A stretch of 64,000 nucleotides of DNA from Brevirhabdus sp. (GCA_024637315.1 JAGXFH010000031.1:21584-85583); one strand, 5' to 3'. Counted from the stretch's first letter, positions 47,074 to 57,103 are shown. Program-made: numbers and translations. The notes: generated by a model not told the origin, from the letters alone.

Positions 47074-49617
47074 TTACGCAACGGGCTGTTTCAGGGCAAG
47101 ATGAGCTGCGGCAAGACGCGCGACCGGTACACGGTACGGCGAGCACGAAACATAGTCGAATCCAGCGGCGATGCAGAAGGCTATGGATTCGGGGTTGCCA
47201 CCATGCTCGCCACAAATCGACAGGGTAATATCCGGGCGCGCCTTGCGACCGCGCTCGGCACCGATGGTCAACAGCTCACCCACACCTTCGGTGTCCAAAA
47301 TATGAAACGGATCCTCGGCGAATACGCCCTTGCTGATATAGTCGCCCATGAACCGCCCGGCATCGTCGCGCGACAGACCGTAGGTCATCTGCGTCAGGTC
47401 GTTGGTGCCGAACGAAAGGAAGGCGGCATGTTGGGCGATGTCGTGAGCCCTGAGCGCCGCCCGGGGGGTCTCTACCATGACGCCCAACCGATAGGTGAAG
47501 TCCACTCCCCGCTCTGTTCGAACGGCAGCGGCGACCGCATCGACACGGGCCTTCACGATCTCGACCTCGCGTTTGGCGCTGACCAGTGGAATCATGATTT
47601 CGGGCGCGACCGTCTCGCCCTGCTTGCTGGCTTCCACGGTCGCTTCAAATATGGCGCGAGCCTGCATGTCGTAGATCTCCGGCACCGTGATCCCAAGGCG
47701 AACTCCGCGCATACCCAGCATCGGGTTGAATTCGGACAAGGCCTCGACGCGTCGGGTCACGTCCGACAGCGGCACCGCCAACGCCTCTGCCAGATCACGC
47801 ATGCCCTCGCGATCCGAGGGCAGATATTCGTGCAGCGGCGGATCAAACAGCCTGATGCAGACCGGTTGCCCCTGCATGATCCGGAACAGTTCGATGAAAT
47901 CGGCGCGTTGCATCGGAAGAAGCCGTTCCAGAGCGGCCGCGCGGTCTTGCGGATCATCGGTGAAGATCATCTCGCGCATCACGGTCAGCCGGTCCTCTTC
48001 GAAGAACATATGCTCGGTCCGGCAAAGGCCGATCCCCTGGGCCGCGAAGTTACGCGCCACCTGTGCATCCGCGGGCGTGTCGGCGTTGGCACGAATGCCA
48101 ATATTGCAGATTTCCTCGGCCCAACCCATCAGAGCCTGAAAGGCGTCGTCAAGCGCAGGCTCCAGCATATCGGCTGCCCCCGCAAGGACCTGACCAGTGC
48201 TGCCGTCAACGGTGATTAGATCGCCTTCGCGGATCACTCTTCCGTCCGGCACCTTCAGAGATCTGTCCTTCATGTTAAACCGGATGCCGGACGCTCCTGT
48301 GACGCACGGCAGTCCCAATCCCCGGGCGATAACGGCGGCATGGCTGATAACGCCACCGCGTTCGGTCACGACGCCGACAGCGGCATGCATCCCGCGAATA
48401 TCCTCCGGCGTCGTCTCTCGGCGCACAAGGATGCAGGCATCACCCCGCGCCGCGCTGGCTTGGGCATCACTGGCAGAGAAGACCACCCGTCCCACTGCCG
48501 CACCCGGACTGGCAGCGATGCCTCTGATGATGACATCGCGTTCGCCACGCGGGTCGACCTGGCGGTGCAGAAGTTCGGAAAGGGATCGCGGCTCGACCCG
48601 AAGGATCGCATCCCGTTTCTCTATGACGCCATCTTCCGCCAATGCAACCGCGATGCGCACCCCCGCGCGGACAGAGCGCGGCATGCGGGTGATATCGAGA
48701 ATATGCAGTTGCCCGCGCTCGACGGTGAATTCCAGTTGCATCTCCTCGCGCAGCTTCGTGCGGCAGGTCTCTCCGAACAGTTTCAGTTTTTCAAAGACAT
48801 CCGGCAGCTGGCCTTCAAGTGATGGGCCGCGCGGATCATTCGTCAGGTATATTGCCCCATCGGTCGCGCGCAATGCATCGCGTCCCTGGCTCTGGCCAAG
48901 ATAGCGGCCCGTGATGCGCCGCATGCCAGTCGTGGAATCGGCGAACTGGATGACACCTGATCCGCTTTCATCCGGTCCGACACCCAGCACCATTTGCTGT
49001 ACAACCAGGCCCAGACCGGCATCGGCTGGCGCCCCGCGAGCCTGCCGAAGAAGACGGGCGGTAGTGCCTTCCCATGCGCGGGCCATCGAGCGCAGGACCT
49101 CGATCAGTTGCGCGGCGGGGTCCTGGGGGAAATAGTCGTCGGTCTCGGATTCGTAGGCGTTGAGGGCCGATCTTAGGGCGGCCTTGTCGATACAATTGCC
49201 CACATCGAACATTTCAGGGTCAAGTCTGGCGACATTTATCGCATAAGATTGAACAAAACGAAGATAAAGGGCGTTTGCGGCTTCCTCACCGTGGGTTTCG
49301 GCCAGTTCAGCATGGCGAGCGTTGCTCATGCCGATATTCAGAATCGCCCCTGGCCCGCCCCAATCGGGATCCTGACTGGACGGACGAACAGAAACGAGGG
49401 GGGTCTCGAATGTTGCCAAAAGTCCCTTGATATCGGGATGTTCTCCGGCGGCGATGCGATGAACGCTGTCAAATGACAAGGCAACGGTCTGCGGCACCGG
49501 AAAGTCCAGACGGATCAACCGCTGTAGCGCCTTGGCGCGACCGCCATGCGTGTCGACCGCGATCGGTGCGACGCGGCGAATACGGGTAAAGCCTTTGAAT
49601 TCAACGTGTTTCTGCAC
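47074..49617 (-). CDS. PPDK/PEP synthase-like protein with divergent ATP-grasp domain
   Basis: An 847-residue protein of the PEP-utilising family. It has an N-terminal PPDK_N-like domain, a central phosphohistidine domain (TERGGVISHAAVIARG, His426) and a C-terminal PEP barrel (GLCRTEHMFF, FNPMLGMRGVRLG, VMVETPRAAL, SICGEHGG with Cys802). Compared by eye with classical PPDK, the GGKGANL loop reads GGRAKAL, NAQGED reads SQSQGRD-like SQGRD (Arg246), and the Gln of LQTR reads Ile309 (DITR). The start is probably a GTG at 49617 behind AAGG. It follows glyS, as PPDK genes often do. The catalytic cycle may differ from true PPDK. Confidence 0.8.
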   Translation of the reverse strand: MQKHVEFKGFTRIRRVAPIAVDTHGGRAKALQRLIRLDFPVPQTVALSFDSVHRIAAGEHPDIKGLLATFETPLVSVRPSSQDPDWGGPGAILNIGMSNARHAELAETHGEEAANALYLRFVQSYAINVARLDPEMFDVGNCIDKAALRSALNAYESETDDYFPQDPAAQLIEVLRSMARAWEGTTARLLRQARGAPADAGLGLVVQQMVLGVGPDESGSGVIQFADSTTGMRRITGRYLGQSQGRDALRATDGAIYLTNDPRGPSLEGQLPDVFEKLKLFGETCRTKLREEMQLEFTVERGQLHILDITRMPRSVRAGVRIAVALAEDGVIEKRDAILRVEPRSLSELLHRQVDPRGERDVIIRGIAASPGAAVGRVVFSASDAQASAARGDACILVRRETTPEDIRGMHAAVGVVTERGGVISHAAVIARGLGLPCVTGASGIRFNMKDRSLKVPDGRVIREGDLITVDGSTGQVLAGAADMLEPALDDAFQALMGWAEEICNIGIRANADTPADAQVARNFAAQGIGLCRTEHMFFEEDRLTVMREMIFTDDPQDRAAALERLLPMQRADFIELFRIMQGQPVCIRLFDPPLHEYLPSDREGMRDLAEALAVPLSDVTRRVEALSEFNPMLGMRGVRLGITVPEIYDMQARAIFEATVEASKQGETVAPEIMIPLVSAKREVEIVKARVDAVAAAVRTERGVDFTYRLGVMVETPRAALRAHDIAQHAAFLSFGTNDLTQMTYGLSRDDAGRFMGDYISKGVFAEDPFHILDTEGVGELLTIGAERGRKARPDITLSICGEHGGNPESIAFCIAAGFDYVSCSPYRVPVARLAAAHLALKQPVA

Positions 49618-49808
49618 TGCGGCACCTTCTGGGGAGCGTGCGCAGCATAGCGGCGGACGGAATCGGTGCAACTGAAACGTTGCAGCGCTGTCACTTTAGC
49701 TTGGCTGGGCCGGTTCGCCAAAGAGTTGGTCAACGTCCGGCGGGCCTGTTTCTGCCCGATCGTTCAAGGCTCCACACGTTCCCCGGCGCCGGGCCGGGGC
49801 AGCGCCGG

Positions 49809-51953
49809 TCAGCCCTCGATCCGGGTGAGGTCGGCGACCGAGAGGCAGAGGGTGCGGATGCGCGACAGCAGGTTGAGCCGGTTGCGGCGGATGATGGAGT
49901 TGTCGGTGTTGATCTGCACTGCCTCGAAGAACGCGTCGAGGGGGGCGCGCAGGTCAGCCATCGCGGACATGGCGGCGGCGAAATCCTCGGCCTTCATCGC
50001 GGGGGCGATCTTGGCCTCGGCTGCGTCGAGCGCGGCGAAGAGGGCTCTCTCCTCGTCTGTCTCGGCGAATTTGACATCGGCGCCATAGGAATATTCGACA
50101 CCGTCCTTTTCCTCGGCTTGCGTGAGGATGTTGTTGGCGCGTTTGAAGCCCTGCAGCAGGTTCTCGCCATCGTCGGTTTTCAGGGTTTCGGACAGCGCCT
50201 CGGCGCGTTTGACCACCTGCACCAAATTTACTGCATGAGCGGCCTTGTCGTCAGCCGAAGCGTCATAGAGACATGCGTCGATGACATCATGTCTGATCCC
50301 CAAGTCGCGGAGATAGACCTTCAGTCGATCGTGAAAGAAATCGATCAAATGGACGATCGCAACTCGATCATCTAGTTCCCGCAGCGAGGGATCAGCTCCT
50401 CTTGCAGGACTTGCGGCGGCCATCGCCCATCGCATGGCCTCTTCAGTCAATGAAAGTAGATTGAGCTTCAGTCGATTGCTCAAAACCAGTCGGATCACCC
50501 CCAGCGCAGCCCGCCGCAGCGCGAAGGGATCCTTGCTTCCCGTCGGCTTCTCATCAATCGCCCAGAAGCCCGTCAGCATGTCGATCTTGTCGGCCAGAGC
50601 CACCGCAACGGAAACCGGCGCGGTCGGCACTTCGTCCGACGGACCCAGCGGCGAGTAATGCTCGGCACAGGCCTGCGGCACGCCGTCGTCGTGGCCGGCG
50701 GCCTCGGCATAGTACTTGCCCATGATGCCCTGAAGTTCGGGGAATTCGTAGACCATTTCCGAGGCGAGATCGGCCTTGGCGATGCGCGCGGCCTCGGCCG
50801 CCAGATCGGGCTTTGCCCCCACCAGCGGGGCGATCTCGCGGGCCAGCGCCTCGATCCGGGCGATGCGCTCGGCTTGGCTCCCGAGTTTGTTGTGGAACGT
50901 CACCTCGGCCAGCGGTTTCGCCATGCCCTCGAGGCCGATTTCCTTGACTGTTCGTAGGTCGTTTTCCCAGAAGAACTTGGCGTCCGACAGCCGTGCCGCC
51001 AGCACCTTCTGGTTTCCGGCAAGGATGGTCGCGCCGTGATCGGCGGTTTCGGTATTGGCGACGGTGACGAATTTCTCGATCCTGCCGGTCTTGGGGTTCC
51101 GGACCGAGAAGAATTTCTGATGTTCGCGCATCGAGGTCTGCAGCACCTCGGGCGGCAGGTCGAGGAACTCTGCGTCGATCTCGCCGAGCAGCACCACCGG
51201 CCATTCGACAAGGCCCGCGACTTCAGCCAGCAGGGCCTTGTCCTCGACCACCTCCAGACCTTGCGCGAAGGCCATGGTGGTGGCGTCGTGCCAGATCTGG
51301 CTGGCGCGGTCCTCTGGGCTCAGGATCACATGGGCTTTCTTCAGCTTCGCGGCATAGTCGTTGAAACCGCTGACCTTGATCGCGCCCTTCGAGAGGAACC
51401 GGTGGCCCCTTGTCGTATCGCCTGCAGTGATGCCTTCTACCGTGAGCGGGACGATCTGGGCGCCGTCCTCGGCCGACAGAATGCAGAGGATCGAATGCAG
51501 CGGCCGCACCCAGCGCAGGCTGCCTGCGCCCCAGCGCATGGATTTGGGCCAGGGAAAATTGCGGATCGTGTGATCAAGCAGTTCGGCGACGATGTCGTCG
51601 GCGGGCCGGCCCGGTCTGGTGATCCTGGCGAACCAGAACTGGCCCTTCTTGTCGTCGCGCGTTTCCAGTTGGTCGCGGGTCAGACCGGTGGAGCGCAGGA
51701 AGCCTTGCAGCGCCTGGTCTGGGGCATCGGTGCGCGGGCCCTTGCGCTCTTCTCGGGTTGTCGGACTTTCGGCGCTCAACCCCTCGACCGACAGCGTCAG
51801 GCGGCGCGGCGTCGCGAAGGCCCCGGCGCTGGCATAAGTCAGGCCGGCCTCGACCAGCCCGTTCGTGACCAACGCCTTGAGGTCGGATGCGGCACGTGCC
51901 TGCATCCTTGCTGGTATTTCTTCGGAAAAGAGTTCGATCAGAAGGTCAGGCAT
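49809..51953 (-). CDS. glyS: Glycyl-tRNA synthetase beta subunit
   Basis: The beta subunit of the heterotetrameric bacterial glycyl-tRNA synthetase. The 714-residue protein begins MPDLLIELFSEEIPARMQ, with further conserved segments AFATPRRLTLSVEGL, MRWGAGSLRWVRPLHSIL, FLSKGAIKVSG, LQTSMREHQKFFSV, RLSDAKFFWENDL and FPELQGIMGKYYAEAAG, and a C-terminal anticodon-binding region. The start at 51953 matches the family N-terminus; the frame is open further upstream. It is separated from glyQ by one small gene. Confidence 0.96.
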   Translation of the reverse strand: MPDLLIELFSEEIPARMQARAASDLKALVTNGLVEAGLTYASAGAFATPRRLTLSVEGLSAESPTTREERKGPRTDAPDQALQGFLRSTGLTRDQLETRDDKKGQFWFARITRPGRPADDIVAELLDHTIRNFPWPKSMRWGAGSLRWVRPLHSILCILSAEDGAQIVPLTVEGITAGDTTRGHRFLSKGAIKVSGFNDYAAKLKKAHVILSPEDRASQIWHDATTMAFAQGLEVVEDKALLAEVAGLVEWPVVLLGEIDAEFLDLPPEVLQTSMREHQKFFSVRNPKTGRIEKFVTVANTETADHGATILAGNQKVLAARLSDAKFFWENDLRTVKEIGLEGMAKPLAEVTFHNKLGSQAERIARIEALAREIAPLVGAKPDLAAEAARIAKADLASEMVYEFPELQGIMGKYYAEAAGHDDGVPQACAEHYSPLGPSDEVPTAPVSVAVALADKIDMLTGFWAIDEKPTGSKDPFALRRAALGVIRLVLSNRLKLNLLSLTEEAMRWAMAAASPARGADPSLRELDDRVAIVHLIDFFHDRLKVYLRDLGIRHDVIDACLYDASADDKAAHAVNLVQVVKRAEALSETLKTDDGENLLQGFKRANNILTQAEEKDGVEYSYGADVKFAETDEERALFAALDAAEAKIAPAMKAEDFAAAMSAMADLRAPLDAFFEAVQINTDNSIIRRNRLNLLSRIRTLCLSVADLTRIEG

Positions 51954-52106
51954 GGGGCGCTTTGCAAGTATGGATGTTGGGCCGCATCGCTGTCGCGGCA
52001 AGGATTTCAATATCTGTCAGAGACTTGCGCCCGCCTTCGGAAATGGGTCGGATCCAAGCCGGAACGCCATGTGCCCCGGTCGAAGAGATGGATTGCGCCG
52101 CAAGAA

Positions 52107-52631
52107 TCATTGGGACGACTCCCTTGGCGGGCAATCCTCGCCCACCGGGCTGCCGTCATAGGCGGTCTGGCCGCAGTTGTTCAGCTGATGCCAGGCAAAG
52201 GCCCGGCCGTCGTCGAAAATCGCGATGACCCGGTCGACGCCGAAATGAATGTTCTTTTCCGACAGGAAGGCGGTGGCCTCTCCGGTTTCCAGCGCCACAC
52301 CGACGGCACGCGCGTCATAGCAGTCGAACCAGCCGGGGCCGGTCAGCGGCATCGGGTCGGCATAGGTTTGGTAGGTCTCGGTCAGCATCGCCATCGACTG
52401 CGGCGTGCTGAAACAGGCGCGGAATCGTATAGGCGAGGAATTCGCATCGATGCCCTGGAAGTCTTCGGTCAGGATCGGTTCGGCCTGACCGGAGGCGATG
52501 ACGGTCAGACGCATCGGCGTATCGGCGCTGACCTCCGTGTAATAGGCGTAGACCTGAAGGTAGTACATCGCCGCACCGGCGATCAGGGCAGAGATCACGA
52601 TGGCACCTGCAAGGAGTTTCCCGGTCTGCAT
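52107..52631 (-). CDS. DUF6446-like anchored periplasmic protein
   Basis: A 174-residue protein with one N-terminal membrane anchor (KLLAGAIVISALIAGAAMYY) and a soluble periplasmic domain containing four Cys and the segment GPGWFDCYDARAVG. I recall this protein, annotated DUF6446, between glyQ and glyS in other Rhodobacteraceae; no function is known. Its ATG is immediately adjacent to the glyQ stop, so it is co-translated with the synthetase genes. Confidence 0.75.
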   Translation of the reverse strand: MQTGKLLAGAIVISALIAGAAMYYLQVYAYYTEVSADTPMRLTVIASGQAEPILTEDFQGIDANSSPIRFRACFSTPQSMAMLTETYQTYADPMPLTGPGWFDCYDARAVGVALETGEATAFLSEKNIHFGVDRVIAIFDDGRAFAWHQLNNCGQTAYDGSPVGEDCPPRESSQ

Positions 52632-53552
52632 TCAGGCGGCCCAACCGCCGGCTTCGGTCTGCACGAAGGCGTCGGCGCAGAGTTTCGCCAGCGTCCGGAC
52701 CCGGCCGATATAGGCCTGTCGTTCGGTGACCGAAATCACGCCGCGCGCGTCCAGAAGGTTGAAGAGATGGCTGGCCTTGATGCACTGGTCATAGGCGGGA
52801 TGCGCCATGACGATGCGCCGGCCGGTTTTGGGATCCTCGGCAGGATGCGCGAGGATGCGCAGGCATTCGGCCTCGGCATCCATGAAATGATGCAACAGCA
52901 TTTCGGTGTCGGCAGTGTCGAAATTCCAGCGGGAATATTCCTCTTCGGTCTGACGGAAGATGTCGCCATAGCGCAGCGGAATCGGCGCGCCGGGGTCGTT
53001 GAAGGGCATGTCCATGACGTGGTCGACGCCCAGGACATACATCGCAAGCCGTTCAAGTCCGTAGGTCAGTTCGCCCGAGACGGGTGCGCAGTCATGGCCG
53101 CCGACCTGCTGGAAATAGGTGAACTGGCTGACCTCCATGCCGTCGCACCAGACCTCCCAGCCAAGCCCCCAAGCGCCGAGCGTAGGGCTTTCCCAGTCGT
53201 CCTCGACAAAGCGGATGTCGTGCCGCGCGGCGTCGATGCCGATCGCCTTCAGCGAGCCGAGGTAGAGGTCTTGCAGGTCGGGCGGCGACGGTTTGATGAT
53301 CACCTGGTACTGGTAGTAATGCTGCAGCCGGTTCGGATTGTCGCCATAGCGCCCGTCGGTGGGACGGCGCGAGGGTTGCACATAGGCAGCGGCCCAGGGC
53401 GCGGCACCAAGCGAGCGTAGCGTCGTGGCAGGGTGGAAGGTGCCCGCACCCACTTCCATGTCATAGGGTTGCAGCACAGCGCAGCCCTGCGCAGCCCAAT
53501 AGGCCTGCAGCCGCAGGATGATGTCCTGAAAACTCTTCGGTGCGTCGGCCAT
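52632..53552 (-). CDS. glyQ: Glycyl-tRNA synthetase alpha subunit
   Basis: The catalytic alpha subunit of glycyl-tRNA synthetase. The 306-residue protein has [79 protein letters not shown] and [18 protein letters not shown], all diagnostic. It is the first gene of the glyQ - small protein - glyS - PPDK-like block. Confidence 0.97.
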   Translation of the reverse strand: MADAPKSFQDIILRLQAYWAAQGCAVLQPYDMEVGAGTFHPATTLRSLGAAPWAAAYVQPSRRPTDGRYGDNPNRLQHYYQYQVIIKPSPPDLQDLYLGSLKAIGIDAARHDIRFVEDDWESPTLGAWGLGWEVWCDGMEVSQFTYFQQVGGHDCAPVSGELTYGLERLAMYVLGVDHVMDMPFNDPGAPIPLRYGDIFRQTEEEYSRWNFDTADTEMLLHHFMDAEAECLRILAHPAEDPKTGRRIVMAHPAYDQCIKASHLFNLLDARGVISVTERQAYIGRVRTLAKLCADAFVQTEAGGWAA

Positions 53553-53659
53553 CTGGCCCCCCTTGGAAAACCGGGTTCTGCATAGGCATTGCCGAGGGAA
53601 GGGTCAATTCCCGGTTTCCGCGCGTTATCCCGGTCCGCCACACCCAAGAAGGAAAGGAT

Positions 53660-53737
53660 GCCTCCGGCGGGGATATTTCCGGACAAATGATGAAATCGCC
53701 CCCGCTTCTTTTCAGTCAAAAAATCCCCGCCGGAGGC
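53660..53737. repeat. Long-range inverted repeat upstream of glyQ
   Basis: GCCTCCGGCGGGGAT (53660-53674) and its exact complement ATCCCCGCCGGAGGC (53723-53737) enclose 48 bases. The left arm is followed by ATTTCCGGACAAATGATGAA. A degenerate copy of the arm lies at 60245. It may be a dispersed intergenic element or a stem in the spacer between the decarboxylase and glyQ. Confidence 0.75.
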
Positions 53738-53789
53738 AGAACCGAGCGGCCGCAGGCCGCGAGATGAGGAATCTGGCCCGGAACGGGCC

Positions 53790-55223
53790 TCAATTCGAGG
53801 ACAGCCACCCGCCGATGCGGAGGATTTCGGACAACAGGAGGTCGAGATCGGGGCGGGTGGTGCGGTGGTTGGTCAGGTTGACGCGGATCGCAAGCCTGCC
53901 TTCGATGCGGGTCGTCGAGGGGGCAGCCACGCCACTTTCCTGCAATTCGATCACGATGGCGTCGTTCAATGCGTCGAGGTCGCCGGCGCCTACAGGCGCA
54001 TAGCGGAAACACACGATGTTGAGCGTCGCAGGGGCCAGAAGCTCCAGGCCCGGTGTCTCGCCGATCCGGCTGGCCAGATACCGGGCCTGTTCGACATTGC
54101 GGGTGATCGCGGCGCCCAGTTTCTCGGTGCCATGCTCCAGAAGATGCGCCCAGATCTTCAGCGCGCGAAACCCGCGCGACAGTTCGGGACCGAATTCGAC
54201 CGGCCAGGGGTTGCCCGCCGCCAGCCCGCGCGTCGAGGCGGCAAGGTAGTCGGGACGTTCGCTGAAGGCCCTCAAATGCGCGTCACGGTCTCGGATCAGC
54301 ACGCAGCCGGCGTCGTAATTCACATGCAGCCACTTGTGGAAATCGAACGCCAGGCTGTCGGCGCGCTCCATCCCGCGCAGCCGGGACCGCACCGGATCGG
54401 ACAGGATCGCGGTCGCGCCGAATGCGCCGTCGACATGGAACCACAGGTCCTTGGTCGCTGCAATATCGGCGAGGCCGGCCAAATCGTCGATCGCTCCGAC
54501 ATTGACTGATCCCGCAGTCCCGATCACCGCGAAGGGGGTCAGACCCGCCTCGGCATCTTCGCGGATCATCTGGCGGAGCGCGCAGAGATCCATGGTGAAA
54601 TCGCCCAGACACGGCACCGGTCGCAGAGCGTCCGACCCCAGGCCGAGCATGTCGAAGGCCCGCGCGACGCAGGAATGCGCCTGCGTCGAGGCATAGCCGG
54701 TCAACCGCGCGCCGCCGACGCCCTTGCTGCGCGAGGTGAAATCCAGCCGCCGGTCGCGTGCCGCCTTCAGCGCGATGATCGTCGCCATCGATGTGCCCGA
54801 AACGATCAGCCCGCCACTATCGGCAGGGAAACCCATCATCGCGCAGCACCAGTCAAGCACCTGCCGTTCGACATGGATCGCGCCGTGATCGCGGCCGCCG
54901 AGATTGGCATTCATCGCGGCGGCGGCGATCTCTGCCATCACGCCACCGGGGTTGCCCGCGCCGTGCACCCAGCCGAAGAACCGCGGATGGGTATTGCCGA
55001 CACCGTAAGGCATCAGGTCTGACAGCCGGTCGGCCAGCGCATCGTGGGCAATGCCCTTGCCCGGAAGACCAGCTTTCAAGCCGGATTTCATCGCCTCGGG
55101 CATCGGCGTCCAGACCCGGCCGTCACGGGCCGATTGCAACCGGTCAAGCGCACGGTCAAGCAGGTCGTGCGCCGAGGTACGCAGGCCGTCCCAGTCCGCA
55201 GGGTCGAGCGTGGGGTCGTCCAT
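53790..55223 (-). CDS. Group II PLP-dependent amino acid decarboxylase
   Basis: A 477-residue PLP enzyme of the aromatic-L-amino-acid/glutamate decarboxylase family. Key features are GWVHGAGNPGGVMAEIAAAA, GLIVSGTSMATIIALKAARD, the His and Asp of LWFHVDGAFGATA, and the PLP lysine in DSLAFDFHKWLHVNYDAGCV. Family members decarboxylate tryptophan, tyrosine, DOPA or related substrates; the specific one cannot be assigned. It stands alone, with the long inverted repeat beyond its 3' end. Confidence 0.87.
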   Translation of the reverse strand: MDDPTLDPADWDGLRTSAHDLLDRALDRLQSARDGRVWTPMPEAMKSGLKAGLPGKGIAHDALADRLSDLMPYGVGNTHPRFFGWVHGAGNPGGVMAEIAAAAMNANLGGRDHGAIHVERQVLDWCCAMMGFPADSGGLIVSGTSMATIIALKAARDRRLDFTSRSKGVGGARLTGYASTQAHSCVARAFDMLGLGSDALRPVPCLGDFTMDLCALRQMIREDAEAGLTPFAVIGTAGSVNVGAIDDLAGLADIAATKDLWFHVDGAFGATAILSDPVRSRLRGMERADSLAFDFHKWLHVNYDAGCVLIRDRDAHLRAFSERPDYLAASTRGLAAGNPWPVEFGPELSRGFRALKIWAHLLEHGTEKLGAAITRNVEQARYLASRIGETPGLELLAPATLNIVCFRYAPVGAGDLDALNDAIVIELQESGVAAPSTTRIEGRLAIRVNLTNHRTTRPDLDLLLSEILRIGGWLSSN

Positions 55224-55378
55224 CAGATGCCTCCGGGCCCGGGCCGGGCCTCTGGTCTGTTAGTCACAGCCCGTCCCGGGCGTCAATCGGCGCGGCGTAA
55301 AACTGACGTGCAATTCAAGCCCGCTGGAACTAGACTTCAACCCGGATTCGGATTTGGGCAGACGGGCAGTATTACAGA

Positions 55379-57103
55379 ATGATCAAGACATTTGTTGGTG
55401 TGGCTTTTGCAGTCATTTGGACTCTTGCGGGCAGCGCCGCGGCGCAATCGGTCTGGGTGCAAATCGAAGCCAAGCGCAGCCTGATCGAAGCGCAGGACCG
55501 GGTGCGCGATTATTCGGGGACGCTGCAATTCGTCAACGGTTTCGCGCTGCGGTCTGGCTGGTACGCGATTACTTTGGGGCCTTTCGATCCGGCCGACGCC
55601 GAAATCCAGTTGCTGCGTCTGCGCGCTTCGGGCCGCATCCCGCGCGACAGCTTCATCGCCGATGGCAGCAATTTCCGTCAGCAATTCTGGCCGGTCGGGG
55701 CCGCAGCGATCGGCGCACCTCAGATAGTGCCCGACCGCCCGATCGAGGAAACTGCCGCCCCCGCACCGCTGATCCCGACGGAAGAGAGCATCGCCGAAGC
55801 CCGCGACAGCGAGCGACTGCTGACCCGCGAGGAACGCGAGGAGTTGCAGGTGGCTCTGACCTGGGAGGGGTATTACAACTCGGCCATCGATGGCGCGATC
55901 GGCCCCGGCACCCGAAGCGCAATGGCCGCCTGGCAGGACGCCAACCGGTACGAGGCAACCGGAGTTCTGACCAGCAGACAGCGCCGCGAACTGGTGGCAG
56001 GCTACCGCGACATGCTGGGCTCGATCGGGCTGGCGCGGATCGTTGATGGCAGGGCCGGAATCGAGATCGACCTGCCCGCCGCGATGGTCGAATTCGATCG
56101 CTATGATCCGCCTTTCGCACATTACGGGTCCAAGGACGACAGCGGCGTCAAGGTCCTGCTGATCAGCCAGAGCGGCGATCAGACCACGCTGGCGGGGCTT
56201 TACGAGATATTGCAGACGCTGGAGATCGTGCCGCTGGAGGGGCCGCGCCAACTGGGTCGGACGACGTTCACTATCGAGGGCGCGAACGAGGGCGTTTCGT
56301 CTTACACCTACGCGCAGACATCGCAGGGACAGGTCAAGGGTTTCATGCTGATCTGGCCGGCAGGCGCTGATCGCCGCCGCCAAATGGTGATCGACGCGAT
56401 GCGCGTCAGCTTCACGCCGTCCGATGCGGTCCTGCCCGATGCGATGGATGGCGCCACGGCGCAGTCCATCGACCTCTTGGCCGGTCTGGAGATCAGGCAA
56501 GCTGACCGGGTGCGATCAGGGTTCTACGTCGATGTTGACGGCGCGGTACTGACCACCGTCGAGGCGGTCGCCCAATGCGACCGCGTGACGCTGGACGAGG
56601 ATCACGAGGCCGAGATCGTGGCCACCGATGACGCGACGGGCCTGGCGCTTCTGCGACCGCGCGACGCCTTGACGCCGATCGGGTTTGCCCTGTTCCAGCC
56701 GCATCAGCCTCGGCTGATGAGCGAGATCGCGGTGTCGGGCTATTCCTACGAGGGTCGGCTTGGCGCGCCGACGCTGACCTTTGGCACGCTGGAGGATCTG
56801 AAAGGCCTGAACGGCGAGCGCTCGGTCAACCGGCTGGCCTTGGCCAGCACCACGGGCGATGCCGGCGGGCCGGTTTTCGATGCGACCGGATCGGTACTGG
56901 GGATGCTCTTGCCGCCGGTCGAAGAAGGCGGCCGGATCCTGCCGGATGGCGTGAACTTCGCCGCCGATGCGGTAACAATCATCGAGTTTCTGTCGGCCAA
57001 CGGTATTTCGCCCGCCGCTTCGGATGCAGCGGAAACCGTGGCGCCCGAAGATCTGACGGTGGCTGCGGCCGACATGACAGTGCTGGTCAGCTGCTGGAAC
57101 TGA
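55379..57103 (+). CDS. Peptidoglycan-binding protein with inactive trypsin-like domain
   Basis: A 574-residue secreted protein: signal peptide MIKTFVGVAFAVIWTLAGSA, a SPOR-like segment (GWYAITLGPFDPADAEIQLL), a PG_binding_1 domain (EGYYNSAIDGAIGPGTRSAM, about 155-215), an uncharacterised middle, and a C-terminal trypsin-like domain from about 380. In that domain the expected catalytic His in 'LTNAHV' is Glu395 (LTTVEAV), and the Ser of GDSGGP is Ala495 (GDAGGP), while Asp417/418 remains. It is therefore a pseudo-protease, perhaps a peptide-binding envelope protein. Its 3' end overlaps the convergent decarboxylase by 17 bases. Confidence 0.82.
   Translation: MIKTFVGVAFAVIWTLAGSAAAQSVWVQIEAKRSLIEAQDRVRDYSGTLQFVNGFALRSGWYAITLGPFDPADAEIQLLRLRASGRIPRDSFIADGSNFRQQFWPVGAAAIGAPQIVPDRPIEETAAPAPLIPTEESIAEARDSERLLTREEREELQVALTWEGYYNSAIDGAIGPGTRSAMAAWQDANRYEATGVLTSRQRRELVAGYRDMLGSIGLARIVDGRAGIEIDLPAAMVEFDRYDPPFAHYGSKDDSGVKVLLISQSGDQTTLAGLYEILQTLEIVPLEGPRQLGRTTFTIEGANEGVSSYTYAQTSQGQVKGFMLIWPAGADRRRQMVIDAMRVSFTPSDAVLPDAMDGATAQSIDLLAGLEIRQADRVRSGFYVDVDGAVLTTVEAVAQCDRVTLDEDHEAEIVATDDATGLALLRPRDALTPIGFALFQPHQPRLMSEIAVSGYSYEGRLGAPTLTFGTLEDLKGLNGERSVNRLALASTTGDAGGPVFDATGSVLGMLLPPVEEGGRILPDGVNFAADAVTIIEFLSANGISPAASDAAETVAPEDLTVAAADMTVLVSCWN

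Noticed and set aside
51036..53420. 794-residue plus-strand open frame spanning glyS, the DUF6446-like gene and glyQ
   Set aside because: It crosses three well-supported minus-strand genes and has no domain signature.
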